Assembly (NCBI RefSeq): GCF_000429405.1
Contig: NZ_KE386899.1
Coordinates: 125,296-189,295 of the forward strand
Length of the DNA: 64,000 bases
Direction: 5' to 3'
Source: Algoriphagus marincola DSM 16067
GTDB taxonomy: Bacteria > Bacteroidota > Bacteroidia > Cytophagales > Cyclobacteriaceae
The notes under the pieces were generated by a model. The model saw only the letters and a program-made list of their open reading frames with translations, was not told where the DNA came from and made no database searches. Below, piece after piece: positions 1-8,893 of this stretch; the first letter of the stretch is position 1, and the number at the start of each line of letters is the position of its first letter. A program made the position numbers and the translations under genes.

Positions 1-207
1 CGTGATCAGGGATTGATCAAAATTGCTCCACACATGAAGCGAAGTCTAGAGGAAATTATCGCTCATGGACTCGATAACGTGGGGATGTATCATGCCAAGC
101 GGCCTTTGATCCGAAATAAAAAAGGTCAAATAGTGACCGAGGACATGAGTTTACTTTATTTCTATCACAATAGACTACACGGCTATGAGCTCGAGAACCT
201 TTTCTGA
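1..207 (+). CDS. C-terminal fragment of an unidentified protein, 5' end outside the window
   Basis: The frame is open from the first base and ends with TGA at 205-207, giving a tail of 68 residues; an ATG at 13 exists but nothing marks it as a true start, so I read this as the 3' end of a longer gene. The tail contains the phrase NVGMYHAKRPLI but no motif I can assign with certainty. Its last 23 bases overlap gpsA, so the two are probably cotranscribed and translationally coupled. The glycerol-3-phosphate context makes a lipid acyltransferase conceivable, but that is only inference from position. Confidence 0.5.
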   Translation, partial: RDQGLIKIAPHMKRSLEEIIAHGLDNVGMYHAKRPLIRNKKGQIVTEDMSLLYFYHNRLHGYELENLF

Positions 208-1243
208 TTCATCATTGATCGGTGTAGTAGGCGTAGGTTCTTTTGGGACCGTCATCGCCAATATGCTTGCTGAAAAAAACCAAGTTTTGGTTTATGCAAG
301 AAATGCTGAGGTCGTTGCAGAGATCAATGAAAATCATACAGCGCAGGGCAAATCAATGCATGAATCCATTGTGGCTACACAGGATCCTCAGCAGCTTTGT
401 GAATCCTGCCAAACCATTTTTTTCATGGTTCCCAGTTCGGCATTTCAGGATGTCGCCAGGAAATTCTCTCCTTTCCTTCAGCCCTATCATTTAGTCATTC
501 ACGGTACGAAGGGACTTTGTCTGGATTTGCCTGAAGGGCAAAGTTTGGATGAGGTGAAAAACCTTGACCGTAACCGCATTCTGACCATGAGCGAAGTGCT
601 ACAGAAAGAGACTGTGGCAGTTCGCGTGGGTTGCCTAGCCGGACCGAATATCGCAAAGGAGCTTTCCAAAGGTCAACCTGCAGCAACGGTGATTGCTTCT
701 AAGTTCAACGAGGTGATTTTGGAAGGTCAGCGTTTGCTTCGATCTGAAAAATTCCAGGTTTACGGCAATTCCGACATCATCGGAGTAGAGCTAAGTGGGG
801 TATTGAAGAATATCATTGCCATAGCTGCAGGAGCACTGGCAGGATTGGGTTTAGGAGAAAATGCCAGAGGGCTACTTATTTCCCGTGGGATGGTGGAGAT
901 GGTTCATTTAAGTCGTGCCTTAGGAGGTAGTGTGAAATCAGCCTTTGGGCTAGCTGGTGTGGGGGATTTGGTGACCACTTGCAACTCGGTGAATTCTCGA
1001 AATTTCACGGTAGGCTATCGCCTTGCAAAGGGAGAAAAATTACCTCAGATCCTAGATGAAATGGAAGAAGTGGCAGAGGGAATTAATACTGTGAAAATTA
1101 TCAAAGGTTTTTTGGAGGCATCAGATTTACGAGCACCAATTACAGAAAACCTGTACCGGGTTTTGTTTGAAGATCTGGAGATAGAGGAAGCACTTCAGTT
1201 TCTGATGAAATACCCTTTCAACGTGGATGTTGACTTCGTATAG
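185..1243 (+). CDS. gpsA: Glycerol-3-phosphate dehydrogenase [NAD(P)+]
   Basis: Cytosolic enzyme reducing dihydroxyacetone phosphate to sn-glycerol 3-phosphate, the backbone for phospholipids. The 352-residue product has the N-terminal Rossmann motif GVGSFG (16-21), the HGTKG segment (106-110), LAGPNIAKEL (151-160), the conserved catalytic lysine in SGVLKNI (Lys208) and the GLAGVGDL/SRNFTVG signature (about 255-277). Length is close to the usual 330-350. The start overlaps the preceding reading frame by 23 bases, which argues for coupling to it. A strong hairpin follows the stop. Family assignment is firm; only the exact start (first ATG used) is less certain. Confidence 0.95.
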   Translation: MSSRTFSDSSLIGVVGVGSFGTVIANMLAEKNQVLVYARNAEVVAEINENHTAQGKSMHESIVATQDPQQLCESCQTIFFMVPSSAFQDVARKFSPFLQPYHLVIHGTKGLCLDLPEGQSLDEVKNLDRNRILTMSEVLQKETVAVRVGCLAGPNIAKELSKGQPAATVIASKFNEVILEGQRLLRSEKFQVYGNSDIIGVELSGVLKNIIAIAAGALAGLGLGENARGLLISRGMVEMVHLSRALGGSVKSAFGLAGVGDLVTTCNSVNSRNFTVGYRLAKGEKLPQILDEMEEVAEGINTVKIIKGFLEASDLRAPITENLYRVLFEDLEIEEALQFLMKYPFNVDVDFV

Positions 1244-1248
1244 ACATA

Positions 1249-1279
1249 AAAAAAGCTCTTCATTTTGAAGAGCTTTTTT
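1249..1279. terminator. Bidirectional intrinsic terminator between gpsA and the sugar dehydrogenase gene
   Basis: A 14-bp perfect stem (1249-1262 with 1266-1279) around a 3-base loop, with A-run on one side and T-run on the other, lies between two convergent genes and can serve both. Confidence 0.85.
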
Positions 1280-1286
1280 GTTGGTT

Positions 1287-2453
1287 TTATTCGACAGGGA
1301 GAAGTTTGACTAGCAGGCCTGTTCCTTCTGTGATGGCGTAAAGATATCCATCCGGACTTTCAGATACTTGTCTCACTCGTCCGATGTCTTGGAACATTAC
1401 CTCTTGTGAAAGTGCAGTTGCTCCATCCATGTCTACTCGGTTGATGTGCATTTTTGCCAAAGCACCTATCAAAATATCTCCTTTCCAGTTGGGATATCTG
1501 TCAGAAGTGACCATAGTCATACCGCAAGTTGCGATTGATGGCACGTAGTAGGTGACAGGCTGTTCCATCCCTTCTTTTTCGGTGATTTCAGTGATTGGTG
1601 TTCCATCGTAATTTTGCCCGTAAGTAATCACTGGCCAACCGTAGTTTTTTCCTTTTTCGATCAGGTTGAGTTCATCACCACCCATAGGGCCGTGCTCTGC
1701 TTCCCAAAGTCTGTTATTCGCTTTGTCAAAATATAATCCTTGTGGATTTCTATTTCCATAAGACCAAATAGAACCTACTGCGCCTTCCTCATTGACAAAA
1801 GGATTGTCTGCAGGAATTCTACCATCGTCATGAATTCTGTGAACTTTCCCATGAGCGTTGGTCAAGGTTTGTGCATTTTCAGGCTTATTTCCTTTGTCTC
1901 CATTGGAAAAATAGAGGTAGCCTTCATTATCAAATACGATCCGGCTTCCAAAGTGACGTCCACCTTCCCACTCAGGCATGGCAACAATGATCTCTTCCTG
2001 ATCAATTGCATTATTGTTGTCATCAAGCTTGAAACGCATAATCGTTAAAGCCCCTTTATTGTCAGGGAATGGCTTTGCGTAAGCAATGTAAATCCAGCCA
2101 TTCTCAGCATGATTTGGATGTGCTGCGACATCCAAAAGACCTGCTTGATTTACTTCATGAACTTCCGGAAGACCTGTCACTTTTTGACCGGTGAATTCAT
2201 CATTATCGAAAATCAATATTTCACCTTTTCGCTCAGTTACGAGCATTTTTCCATCCGAAAGCCAAGTCATACCCCATGGGCTCTCAAATTCGGTGAATAG
2301 TGTATCTACTTTGATTAAATGCTTTTCAGTTTGCTGTGCGAAAGTAGGATCTACTGGCTGAGGCTGATTGATATCATCTGCTTCCTTTGTTGCGCAGGAA
2401 ACAGTGGATAGCATTCCAGCACCGATCAATATCCAAAGATTGTATCTGTTCAT
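1287..2453 (-). CDS. PQQ-dependent sugar dehydrogenase-family lipoprotein (glucose/sorbosone dehydrogenase fold)
   Basis: A 388-residue exported lipoprotein: hydrophobic N-terminus ending in a lipobox with Cys20 (TVSC). The mature part matches the glucose/sorbosone dehydrogenase six-bladed propeller: SPWGMTWLSDGKMLVTER near the start, GLLDVAAHP, GGRHFGSRIVFDNEGYLYFSNGD, YGNRNPQGLYFD, EAEHGPMGGDELN and KGKNYGWPVITYG. Family members (for example YliI/Asd) oxidise aldose sugars with a PQQ cofactor in the periplasm; the true substrate here is unknown, and many Bacteroidota lack PQQ synthesis. Monocistronic, convergent with gpsA. Confidence 0.88.
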   Translation of the reverse strand: MNRYNLWILIGAGMLSTVSCATKEADDINQPQPVDPTFAQQTEKHLIKVDTLFTEFESPWGMTWLSDGKMLVTERKGEILIFDNDEFTGQKVTGLPEVHEVNQAGLLDVAAHPNHAENGWIYIAYAKPFPDNKGALTIMRFKLDDNNNAIDQEEIIVAMPEWEGGRHFGSRIVFDNEGYLYFSNGDKGNKPENAQTLTNAHGKVHRIHDDGRIPADNPFVNEEGAVGSIWSYGNRNPQGLYFDKANNRLWEAEHGPMGGDELNLIEKGKNYGWPVITYGQNYDGTPITEITEKEGMEQPVTYYVPSIATCGMTMVTSDRYPNWKGDILIGALAKMHINRVDMDGATALSQEVMFQDIGRVRQVSESPDGYLYAITEGTGLLVKLLPVE

Positions 2454-2513
2454 ATCATTTAGGTTTGAAATCCGAAGGTACAGTTTCTAGTACAAATTTC
2501 AATCAGAATGGTT

Positions 2514-3551
2514 TTAAACGGTCGCAGAGATCTTCGATTTTTCGATGTGCTTGATCGCTTGGTCAACCATTTCTTCTGAGCCGATAAATAGTGGTGTACG
2601 CTGGTGAAGCGAGTCGGGAACGATATCCAAAATTCTGGATTTTCCATCCGTAGCTTTTGCTCCTGCCTGCTCTGCAATAAAGGCCAATGCATTTGCTTCA
2701 TATAGTAATCGAAGCTTACCATTGGGGTTGTTTTTAGTCGCTGGATACAGGTAAATGCCTCCCTTAAGCAAGTTTCGATGAAAGTCAGCCACCAAAGACC
2801 CAATATAGCGGGCCACATATCGCTTTGCTTTACATTCATCAATGTAATTCTTGATGCCTTCCTGCCAATCTAGCTCCAATCCCTCGTTAATGGAATAGAT
2901 TTTTCCTGATTTCGGCGCTTTAATTTGTGGGTGTGAAAGAAAGAACTCGCCCAGGCTGGTCTCATAGGTAAATCCATTTACCCCAAATCCTGTGGTATAC
3001 ACAAGCATGGTAGAAGAACCATAGAGTACATATCCTGCTGCTACCTGCTCAGAACCCGGTTGCATGATATCTTCCATCTGAATGGGACTTCCAAGTGGAG
3101 TCTTTCGTCTGTAAATTGAAAAAATCGTCCCTATGCTGATATTTACGTCAATATTTGAGCTGCCGTCCAAAGGGTCAATGGCCACGACGTATTTGCCGGA
3201 TTTGTTTTTCAGGTCGATGACAGCATCCTCTTCTTCAGAAACAATGGCACAGACTTCGCCTCCTTTGCTCAGTGCGCGCATAAATCGGATATTGGCGATC
3301 ACATCCAGCTTTTGTTGCTCTTCGCCTTGGACATTGGTTTGACCAAAAGCCCCGCCAATATTGGCTAGGCCTGCACGATTTGTTTCCCGGTTCACGATCT
3401 TTGCTGCAAGTGCAATATCTCGCAAAAGTTGGGAGAGTTCTCCGGAGGCAAAGGGAAAATCGCTTTGTTTGAATTTGATAAAGCGATCAAGGGTGGTGCC
3501 CACAGAGTAGGCCATGCCACTCTGATCGGGTTGATAAGGATTAATTTTCAT
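2514..3551 (-). CDS. fbp: Fructose-1,6-bisphosphatase, class I
   Basis: Gluconeogenic enzyme that hydrolyses fructose 1,6-bisphosphate to fructose 6-phosphate. The 345-residue protein shows the metal-binding stretches SEEED (105-109) and [20 protein letters not shown] (126 onward), the [23 protein letters not shown] region and [20 protein letters not shown]-like C-terminal block (here EQAGA). Length is normal for class I enzymes. It is divergent from the aspartate kinase gene, 58 bases away, so the gap must hold both promoters, though I see no convincing box there. Confidence 0.95.
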   Translation of the reverse strand: MKINPYQPDQSGMAYSVGTTLDRFIKFKQSDFPFASGELSQLLRDIALAAKIVNRETNRAGLANIGGAFGQTNVQGEEQQKLDVIANIRFMRALSKGGEVCAIVSEEEDAVIDLKNKSGKYVVAIDPLDGSSNIDVNISIGTIFSIYRRKTPLGSPIQMEDIMQPGSEQVAAGYVLYGSSTMLVYTTGFGVNGFTYETSLGEFFLSHPQIKAPKSGKIYSINEGLELDWQEGIKNYIDECKAKRYVARYIGSLVADFHRNLLKGGIYLYPATKNNPNGKLRLLYEANALAFIAEQAGAKATDGKSRILDIVPDSLHQRTPLFIGSEEMVDQAIKHIEKSKISATV

Positions 3552-3609
3552 TATTAGAAAAGTACAATATTTGGGTTTATATTCTTCTCGAAATTAGAAA
3601 GAAAATTGG

Positions 3610-4872
3610 ATGGCAAAAACAATCGTTTTCAAATTTGGTGGAGCATCTGTCAAAGATGCTGAATCTATAAAAAACTTAGCTGAAATTTTGCGTAATCGAT
3701 TGCGTAATTCGACGCTTTTAGTCATTTCAGCAATGGGGAAGACGACCAATGCACTGGAAAAATTACTGCAGCTTCGATTGGGTAATTTGGATATATCTTC
3801 AAATTATACAATTTTAAAAAATTTTCATTTGGAAATATGCCAAGCGCTTTTTCCTTCTGGCCATCCTGTATTTTCCAGAGTAGAAAATCTCTTTGTTCAA
3901 CTGAGCCATGAACTCGAAAAGCCCATCAGCCCTGAGAATTATGATGAGGCCTACGATCGGATAATTTGCTTTGGAGAATTGATTTCCAGTCTGATTGTGG
4001 CAGAGTATCTCTGTGAAATAGGGTTGATTGTGGTCTGGCAGGATGCCAGGGAGTTGATTAAAACAGACTCTAATTTTCGCTTTGCAAATGTGGATTGGGA
4101 GAAAACCAGAAAGAAGTCAAAAAAGATGCTTGAACCTGTTTTGGAAAAGTTTCCGGTAATAACTCAGGGTTTCATAGGGAGTGATTCTGGGGGAAAGACC
4201 ACTACTTTGGGAAGGGAAGGATCGGATTTCTCCGCGGCTATATTGGCATCCTGTCTCGATGCTCGATCAGTGACTATCTGGAAGGATGTGCCCGGAGTAC
4301 TCAATGCAGATCCAAAGCTTTTCCCAGAATCGGTGCTTTTTGATGAATTAGATTACCTTCAGGCCGCCCAGATGACATTTTATGGAGCTACCGTGATTCA
4401 CCCAAAGACGATCAAGCCTCTTGCCAATCGTAAAATTCCGCTTTTTGTCAGGTCTTTTTTGAAGCCGGATGAGTCGGGTACCAAGATCCATGATACAGGA
4501 GCTCCTAATTTGTTACCTACGATTATATTGAAGCAAAAGCAGATATTGGTCACGTTCCGGGTTACGGATTTCACTTTTCTCAATGAGTCACATATTCATG
4601 TGATCTATCAGCAGTTAGATGAGTTAAAGTTGCAGGTTAATCTTTTTCAGACCACTGCGATGGGTGTTTCCCTCGTTTTGGATGATCAGCTATTTAAACT
4701 GGAAAAATTGATTTTAGCTTTAAAAGGCAGTTTTACCATTCGTTACAATGATGGCTTGGAGCTTTTGACTGTTTTAAATCCTCAATTGGCTGATCTGAAT
4801 TTATTTACTAAAGACCGGGAAGTGCTATTGGAACAAAGTAGCCGACATGCTTTCCAAATTGTCAGGAGATAG
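3610..4872 (+). CDS. lysC: Aspartate kinase (monofunctional)
   Basis: Phosphorylates aspartate, the first step toward lysine, threonine, methionine and diaminopimelate. The 420-residue product begins with the amino-acid kinase motif KFGGAS (8-13), followed by the central TTTLGREGSDFSAA and DVPGVLNADP segments and HPKTIKPL (about 264-271). The remaining 150 residues have the spacing of ACT regulatory domains but are divergent from classical sequences, and the protein is slightly shorter than the typical 440-450. No homoserine dehydrogenase domain is attached. Feedback control by lysine or threonine is likely but cannot be read off here. Confidence 0.9.
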   Translation: MAKTIVFKFGGASVKDAESIKNLAEILRNRLRNSTLLVISAMGKTTNALEKLLQLRLGNLDISSNYTILKNFHLEICQALFPSGHPVFSRVENLFVQLSHELEKPISPENYDEAYDRIICFGELISSLIVAEYLCEIGLIVVWQDARELIKTDSNFRFANVDWEKTRKKSKKMLEPVLEKFPVITQGFIGSDSGGKTTTLGREGSDFSAAILASCLDARSVTIWKDVPGVLNADPKLFPESVLFDELDYLQAAQMTFYGATVIHPKTIKPLANRKIPLFVRSFLKPDESGTKIHDTGAPNLLPTIILKQKQILVTFRVTDFTFLNESHIHVIYQQLDELKLQVNLFQTTAMGVSLVLDDQLFKLEKLILALKGSFTIRYNDGLELLTVLNPQLADLNLFTKDREVLLEQSSRHAFQIVRR

Positions 4873-4994
4873 TGCGGAGAAGAAATGGAATAGTCTTCTT
4901 TGGGAGGAATTTTGTATTTTCATTCCTGCTCTCATTTTACATGAAGCCTTTCTAGAAAAAGTCTTTCATGAAACCTTCAAAAAAAGAAAAGATT

Positions 4995-6122
4995 ATGAAG
5001 TCAAGAAGATCATTTTTGCTCAAGACAGGCCTTTCAGCACTTGCTATTGCGGTGCCAAAAATTGAAAGTTTTTCAGGGGGATCGCCAAAAAAATTTGCTG
5101 CTATCAGACCCGTTCAAGATGGTCCTGTTTTGAAAGTAGCCTTGATGGGATTGGGGAGTTATGCAGCTCGTGTTGCAGATGCAATGCAAAGCTGCAAGCG
5201 TGCAAAAATAACAGGATTGATCAGTGGTACCCCTTCCAAACTGGAGTCCTGGAGTAAAAAATATGCTGTTCCTGAGGCTAATTGTTATAATTACGAGACC
5301 TACCATCAGATAAAAGACAATCCTGATATTGATGCCGTTTATGTCATCACACCCAATGCTTTGCATAAACCGCATGCATTGGGAGTGGCTGCAGCCGGAA
5401 AGCATGTGATTTGTGAGAAGCCCATGTCAATCAATGCCAAGGATGCGAGGGAAATGGTGGGATTTTGTGAAAAAGCTGGAGTTCATTTGCTAATCGGCTA
5501 CCGGATGCATTTTGAGGCAAATACTTTAAAAGTGGTCAATATGAGGCGAGATGGTGCATTTGGGGAAATTAAATTTTTCCAAGGGCTGAGTGGTTTCCGC
5601 ATTGGTGATCCGAATCAATGGCGGCTCAATGCTGAGTTAGCAGGTGGTGGAGCAATGATGGATATCGGGATTTATTCTATCAATGGTGCCCGATATATGG
5701 TAGGAGAGGAGCCTATTTGGGTTACAGCTCAAGAAGTCAAAACAGACCCTGTAAAGTTTAAGGAAGGGGTCGATGAGACCATCACTTTCCAAATGGGTTT
5801 TCCTTCAGGGGTTGTAGCTTCTTGTCTTTCGACGTATAGCATGAATTATTTGGATAAGTTCTTCCTCAATGGAACCAATGGATATGCCGAAATGCAACCT
5901 TCCACAGGCTATGGACCAATCAAGGGACGTACACATCAAGGGCCATTGGATGAACCTCATGTAACCCATCAAACTACCCAGATGGATGAGATGGCGGCGA
6001 TTATTTTGGATGGGAAGAAGGCATCGATCCCAGTAGATGGAGAGGAAGGATTGAAAGATATGGTCATCATCGACGCGATTTATAAAGCAGTGAAAACGGG
6101 CGGAAAGGTTGATTTGGTTTAG
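4995..6122 (+). CDS. Tat-exported Gfo/Idh/MocA-family oxidoreductase
   Basis: NAD(P)-dependent sugar or inositol dehydrogenase-like protein, 375 residues from the ATG at 4995. The N-terminus carries a twin-arginine signal (SRRSFLLK followed by a hydrophobic stretch), then the Rossmann glycine motif MGLGSYAARV and the family signature CEKPMSINAKDA. Shortly before the C-terminus is a VDGEEGLKDM segment typical of this family. I prefer 4995 over an in-frame ATG at 4968 because it places the two arginines at residues 4-5, as usual. Export suggests a glucose-fructose oxidoreductase-like role with bound cofactor in the periplasm; substrate unknown. Confidence 0.85.
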   Translation: MKSRRSFLLKTGLSALAIAVPKIESFSGGSPKKFAAIRPVQDGPVLKVALMGLGSYAARVADAMQSCKRAKITGLISGTPSKLESWSKKYAVPEANCYNYETYHQIKDNPDIDAVYVITPNALHKPHALGVAAAGKHVICEKPMSINAKDAREMVGFCEKAGVHLLIGYRMHFEANTLKVVNMRRDGAFGEIKFFQGLSGFRIGDPNQWRLNAELAGGGAMMDIGIYSINGARYMVGEEPIWVTAQEVKTDPVKFKEGVDETITFQMGFPSGVVASCLSTYSMNYLDKFFLNGTNGYAEMQPSTGYGPIKGRTHQGPLDEPHVTHQTTQMDEMAAIILDGKKASIPVDGEEGLKDMVIIDAIYKAVKTGGKVDLV

Positions 6123-6149
6123 GATTAATTCCCCAAAACAATGATGGCT

Positions 6150-7022
6150 CTACTGAAAGCGATTAATGATTTTTTGAATTCCCGGCAGATAGGCTTCTCC
6201 GAATAAATTGAGGTGAACCAAAAGGGGGTACAGATTATAAACTCCAATTCTCGACTCGAATTCCGGTTCCAGGGGAAGGGCTGATTCGTAGGAATCATAG
6301 AATTGCCGGTCAAATCCCCCAAACAATCTGCTGAAAGCTAGATCCATTTCCCGGTGTCCAAAATAGATGGCAGGGTCGATCAGGCTCGGTTCCCCCGAAT
6401 CTGTGGGTATTACATTCCCGCTCCAAAGATCACCATGTACGAGTGATGGTTTTTCTTTTGGAAAAATACCTTCGAGTTTGGGATAGATTTCCTGGAATTT
6501 TTTCAGAAAATCCAAAGGAATCAAGCGGTCAAAATATGCTTTTCCAAGAAGTGGTTCCAAGCGCTGTTCAATAAAAAAGTCTAGCCAGTCATCTGTATCG
6601 GGATTCTTTTGATAGAGGGAAGCGATGAAATTATCAGATTCCAAACCAAAAGTCTCCCGCTGAGTCAGGTGAAGATGGGCTAATCCGATGCCAAGATTTT
6701 CCCAGTAGTTGGGTTGCTTTTTACCGCCAGCTAAAAACTCTGTGAGCAAATAATTGTAATCTTCTACTCGACCATACCCGTAGACTTCCGGTACCTTCAG
6801 GAAGGTTGATTTTCTCAGCAGATCCAAGCCTTGAGCTTCACGTGCTAAAATATCTTTTTCGTGATCAAAGTTGAGTTTCAGAAAAAATGTACCCTCTGAA
6901 CAGGCAAGTCTGATTCCTTGGTTGTGATTGCCTGCAGCGATGAGTGTGGCAGACTTAAATTCTGCCAAAGGGCCTAGTGTCTGGAAAAGAATTTGTTCAT
7001 AAATCCCATTCAAATCAAGCAT
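6150..7022 (-). CDS. Fructosamine kinase/ketosamine-3-kinase family protein
   Basis: A 290-residue aminoglycoside-phosphotransferase-fold kinase. Visible landmarks are the N-terminal nucleotide lysine in FFLKLNFD (about Lys49), the catalytic HGDLWSGN (196-203) and the metal-binding DPAIYFGHREMDLAF (216-230), all diagnostic of the Fn3K/YniA family. Such enzymes phosphorylate glycated lysines or related ketosamines, allowing deglycation. Its start overlaps the end of the upstream protein tyrosine phosphatase gene by 8 bases; the pairing of YniA-like kinase with a low-molecular-weight phosphatase is common and suggests a shared repair role, by inference. Confidence 0.9.
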   Translation of the reverse strand: MLDLNGIYEQILFQTLGPLAEFKSATLIAAGNHNQGIRLACSEGTFFLKLNFDHEKDILAREAQGLDLLRKSTFLKVPEVYGYGRVEDYNYLLTEFLAGGKKQPNYWENLGIGLAHLHLTQRETFGLESDNFIASLYQKNPDTDDWLDFFIEQRLEPLLGKAYFDRLIPLDFLKKFQEIYPKLEGIFPKEKPSLVHGDLWSGNVIPTDSGEPSLIDPAIYFGHREMDLAFSRLFGGFDRQFYDSYESALPLEPEFESRIGVYNLYPLLVHLNLFGEAYLPGIQKIINRFQ

Positions 7023-7500
7023 AAAGCTGATGTCGTTCTTTCAATTCCTGTAAAAAGTCTTCTATGGCCCGATCTAAGATATCATAGATTTTGTGGAATT
7101 CTTCTTCACCGCCATAATAGGGGTCTGGGACTGGTTGGCCTTTTTCTTCCTCCACAAAATCCCGCATGAGATAGATGATTTTGTCGGGGAAACCATATCT
7201 GATTTTAAGTTTATCTAGATTTTGGAGATTCTGATTGTCCATGGCGATGATGTAATCAAACTCACGGAAATCCACACGGTTTACTTGCCTCCCACGATGT
7301 TTGATCGACATGCCGTAATGTTTTGCACAGCGAATAGTCCGTTCATCAGGGAGCTCCCCGATGTGAAAGTCAGAAGTGCCAGCACTGTCAGACTTGAAGA
7401 AAGAATCAAGCCCTTTGTTATGGATTTTATGATTAAAAATTGCTTCAGCTAGAGGCGATCGGCAAATATTTCCAAGACAGACAAAAAGAACCTTAATCAT
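7015..7500 (-). CDS. Low-molecular-weight protein tyrosine phosphatase
   Basis: A 161-residue cytosolic phosphatase. The P-loop CLGNICRS (Cys8 nucleophile, Arg14) is at the N-terminus and the general-acid aspartate lies in VPDPYYGG (Asp126), the classical arrangement. Members dephosphorylate phosphotyrosine proteins or small phosphate esters such as sugar phosphates. It overlaps the fructosamine-kinase gene by 8 bases, forming a two-gene operon. It is divergent from waaA with 157 bases between, where a short palindrome is found. Confidence 0.93.
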   Translation of the reverse strand: MIKVLFVCLGNICRSPLAEAIFNHKIHNKGLDSFFKSDSAGTSDFHIGELPDERTIRCAKHYGMSIKHRGRQVNRVDFREFDYIIAMDNQNLQNLDKLKIRYGFPDKIIYLMRDFVEEEKGQPVPDPYYGGEEEFHKIYDILDRAIEDFLQELKERHQLYA

Positions 7501-7585
7501 GTATTCTGCATTCTCATTTTAAAGTTTACCCAAGAGGTAACTTTGAAATTAAAAATTTTTAAATGTAATCGAACAAAAGAGCACC

Positions 7586-7605
7586 CATATTTTTAAAAAA
7601 ATATG
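7586..7605. repeat. AT-rich palindrome in the divergent waaA/phosphatase spacer
   Basis: The 20-base sequence consists of two 9-base inverted arms (CATATTTTT and its complement) separated by AA. It lies about midway in the 157-base gap between two divergent genes, where an operator or promoter would be expected, but no partner regulator is identifiable. Confidence 0.4.
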
Positions 7606-7657
7606 AATGAGAAGCTACTAATTTTAAATCTTCTCTAGGGAAAGCTTAATTTTAGCC

Positions 7658-8893
7658 ATGCAATGGATCTACAATTTCTTTCTTCGGGTGGTGGAATTTC
7701 TTTTTCCAGTTGCAGCTATATTTTCTACTAAGATCGCTGATTTTGTAAAGGGGAGGGAAGGCCTCTTTGAGCGATTGAGAACTTTTGTTCTTGATCCTGA
7801 AAGACCTGTAATCTGGTTTCATGTCGCCTCTTTGGGGGAATATGAGCAGGCGATGCCGGTGATGAGCGGATGGAAGCGGCGAAAGCCTGAAGTACAGATT
7901 TTGGTCAGTTTCTTTTCACCTTCAGGATTTGAGCCAATCTCAAAAAAGAATGAGCCGGTCCTTGATTTTATCACTTACCTGCCACTTGACAGGCCTAGTT
8001 ATGCTAGGAAATTTCTTGATATCGTTCGGCCGGACATTATCTACTTCGTCAAGTATGATCTTTGGTTTAATTTTCTCAAAGAAAGCTCTTCTCGTGGTAT
8101 TCCTCTCCACTTGATTTCTGCAAGCTTTCGGGAAGATCAGGTTTATTTTAGGCGAAAGGGATTTTTCAGAGCTCCAATATTTTTCTTTGACCATATTTTC
8201 ACTCAAAATGAGGAAAGTGATAAGCTCCTTGAAGGAATCAATTTTCAATCTTACACAAGAGTTGGTGATACTCGCTTTGATCGGGTAGCGGAGACCGCTA
8301 GGGCTCCGAAGAGATTCCCCCAAATCGAAACTTGGCTAGGGGAAAAGCCTGCGGTCGTTCTAGGTTCTGTTTGGCAAGAAGATATGGATTTACTCATTCC
8401 TTTGATCAATCAAAATATAGACTTCAAGTGGATCATTGCTCCGCATAGTATGAACCCTGGGCCAATGCAAAGTTGGGAATCTCAAATAAAGGCCAAATGT
8501 CAATTTTATACCTCCTGGGATCAGAAGAAAACCACGGAGGTGCTAATTATTGATACCATCGGAATGCTCGCCTCTTTGTATCAGTTTGCACAGGTTTCCT
8601 ATGTAGGAGGTGCATTCGGAGAGGGCTTACACAATATCTTGGAGTCGATTGGCTTTGGCGCTCCTGTTATTTTTGGGAGGGTTCGAAAAGTAGGAAAATT
8701 TCCTGAGGCTCAAGAGTCAATCAAACAGGGTTGTGGATTTGAAGTGGAGGATTTCTCAGCACTAAAAACTGTTTTTGATTCTTTAAAGAATCCAGAAAAC
8801 TTGGAGAGAAGTAGGATTTCAGCAAATTCCTGGGTAGAAAGCAATCGGGGTGCGACTGAAAGAATTTTGGTTTTTACCGATAACTTGCAATAA
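7658..8893 (+). CDS. waaA: 3-deoxy-D-manno-octulosonic acid (Kdo) transferase
   Basis: Inner-membrane-anchored glycosyltransferase of family GT30 that adds Kdo to lipid A precursor. The 411-residue protein has an N-terminal hydrophobic anchor (about 5-22), the family motif WFHVASLGE with the catalytic glutamate at residue 61, and C-terminal nucleotide-sugar segments YVGGAFGEGLHNILE and GAPVIFG. Length is typical. It is followed directly by rsgA, the TAA stop at 8891-8893 abutting the ATG at 8894, so the two are cotranscribed. Confidence 0.93.
   Translation: MQWIYNFFLRVVEFLFPVAAIFSTKIADFVKGREGLFERLRTFVLDPERPVIWFHVASLGEYEQAMPVMSGWKRRKPEVQILVSFFSPSGFEPISKKNEPVLDFITYLPLDRPSYARKFLDIVRPDIIYFVKYDLWFNFLKESSSRGIPLHLISASFREDQVYFRRKGFFRAPIFFFDHIFTQNEESDKLLEGINFQSYTRVGDTRFDRVAETARAPKRFPQIETWLGEKPAVVLGSVWQEDMDLLIPLINQNIDFKWIIAPHSMNPGPMQSWESQIKAKCQFYTSWDQKKTTEVLIIDTIGMLASLYQFAQVSYVGGAFGEGLHNILESIGFGAPVIFGRVRKVGKFPEAQESIKQGCGFEVEDFSALKTVFDSLKNPENLERSRISANSWVESNRGATERILVFTDNLQ

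Noticed and set aside
2459-2842. A 127-codon open frame on the minus strand
   Set aside because: Lies in another frame of fbp; the sequence has no protein-like motif.
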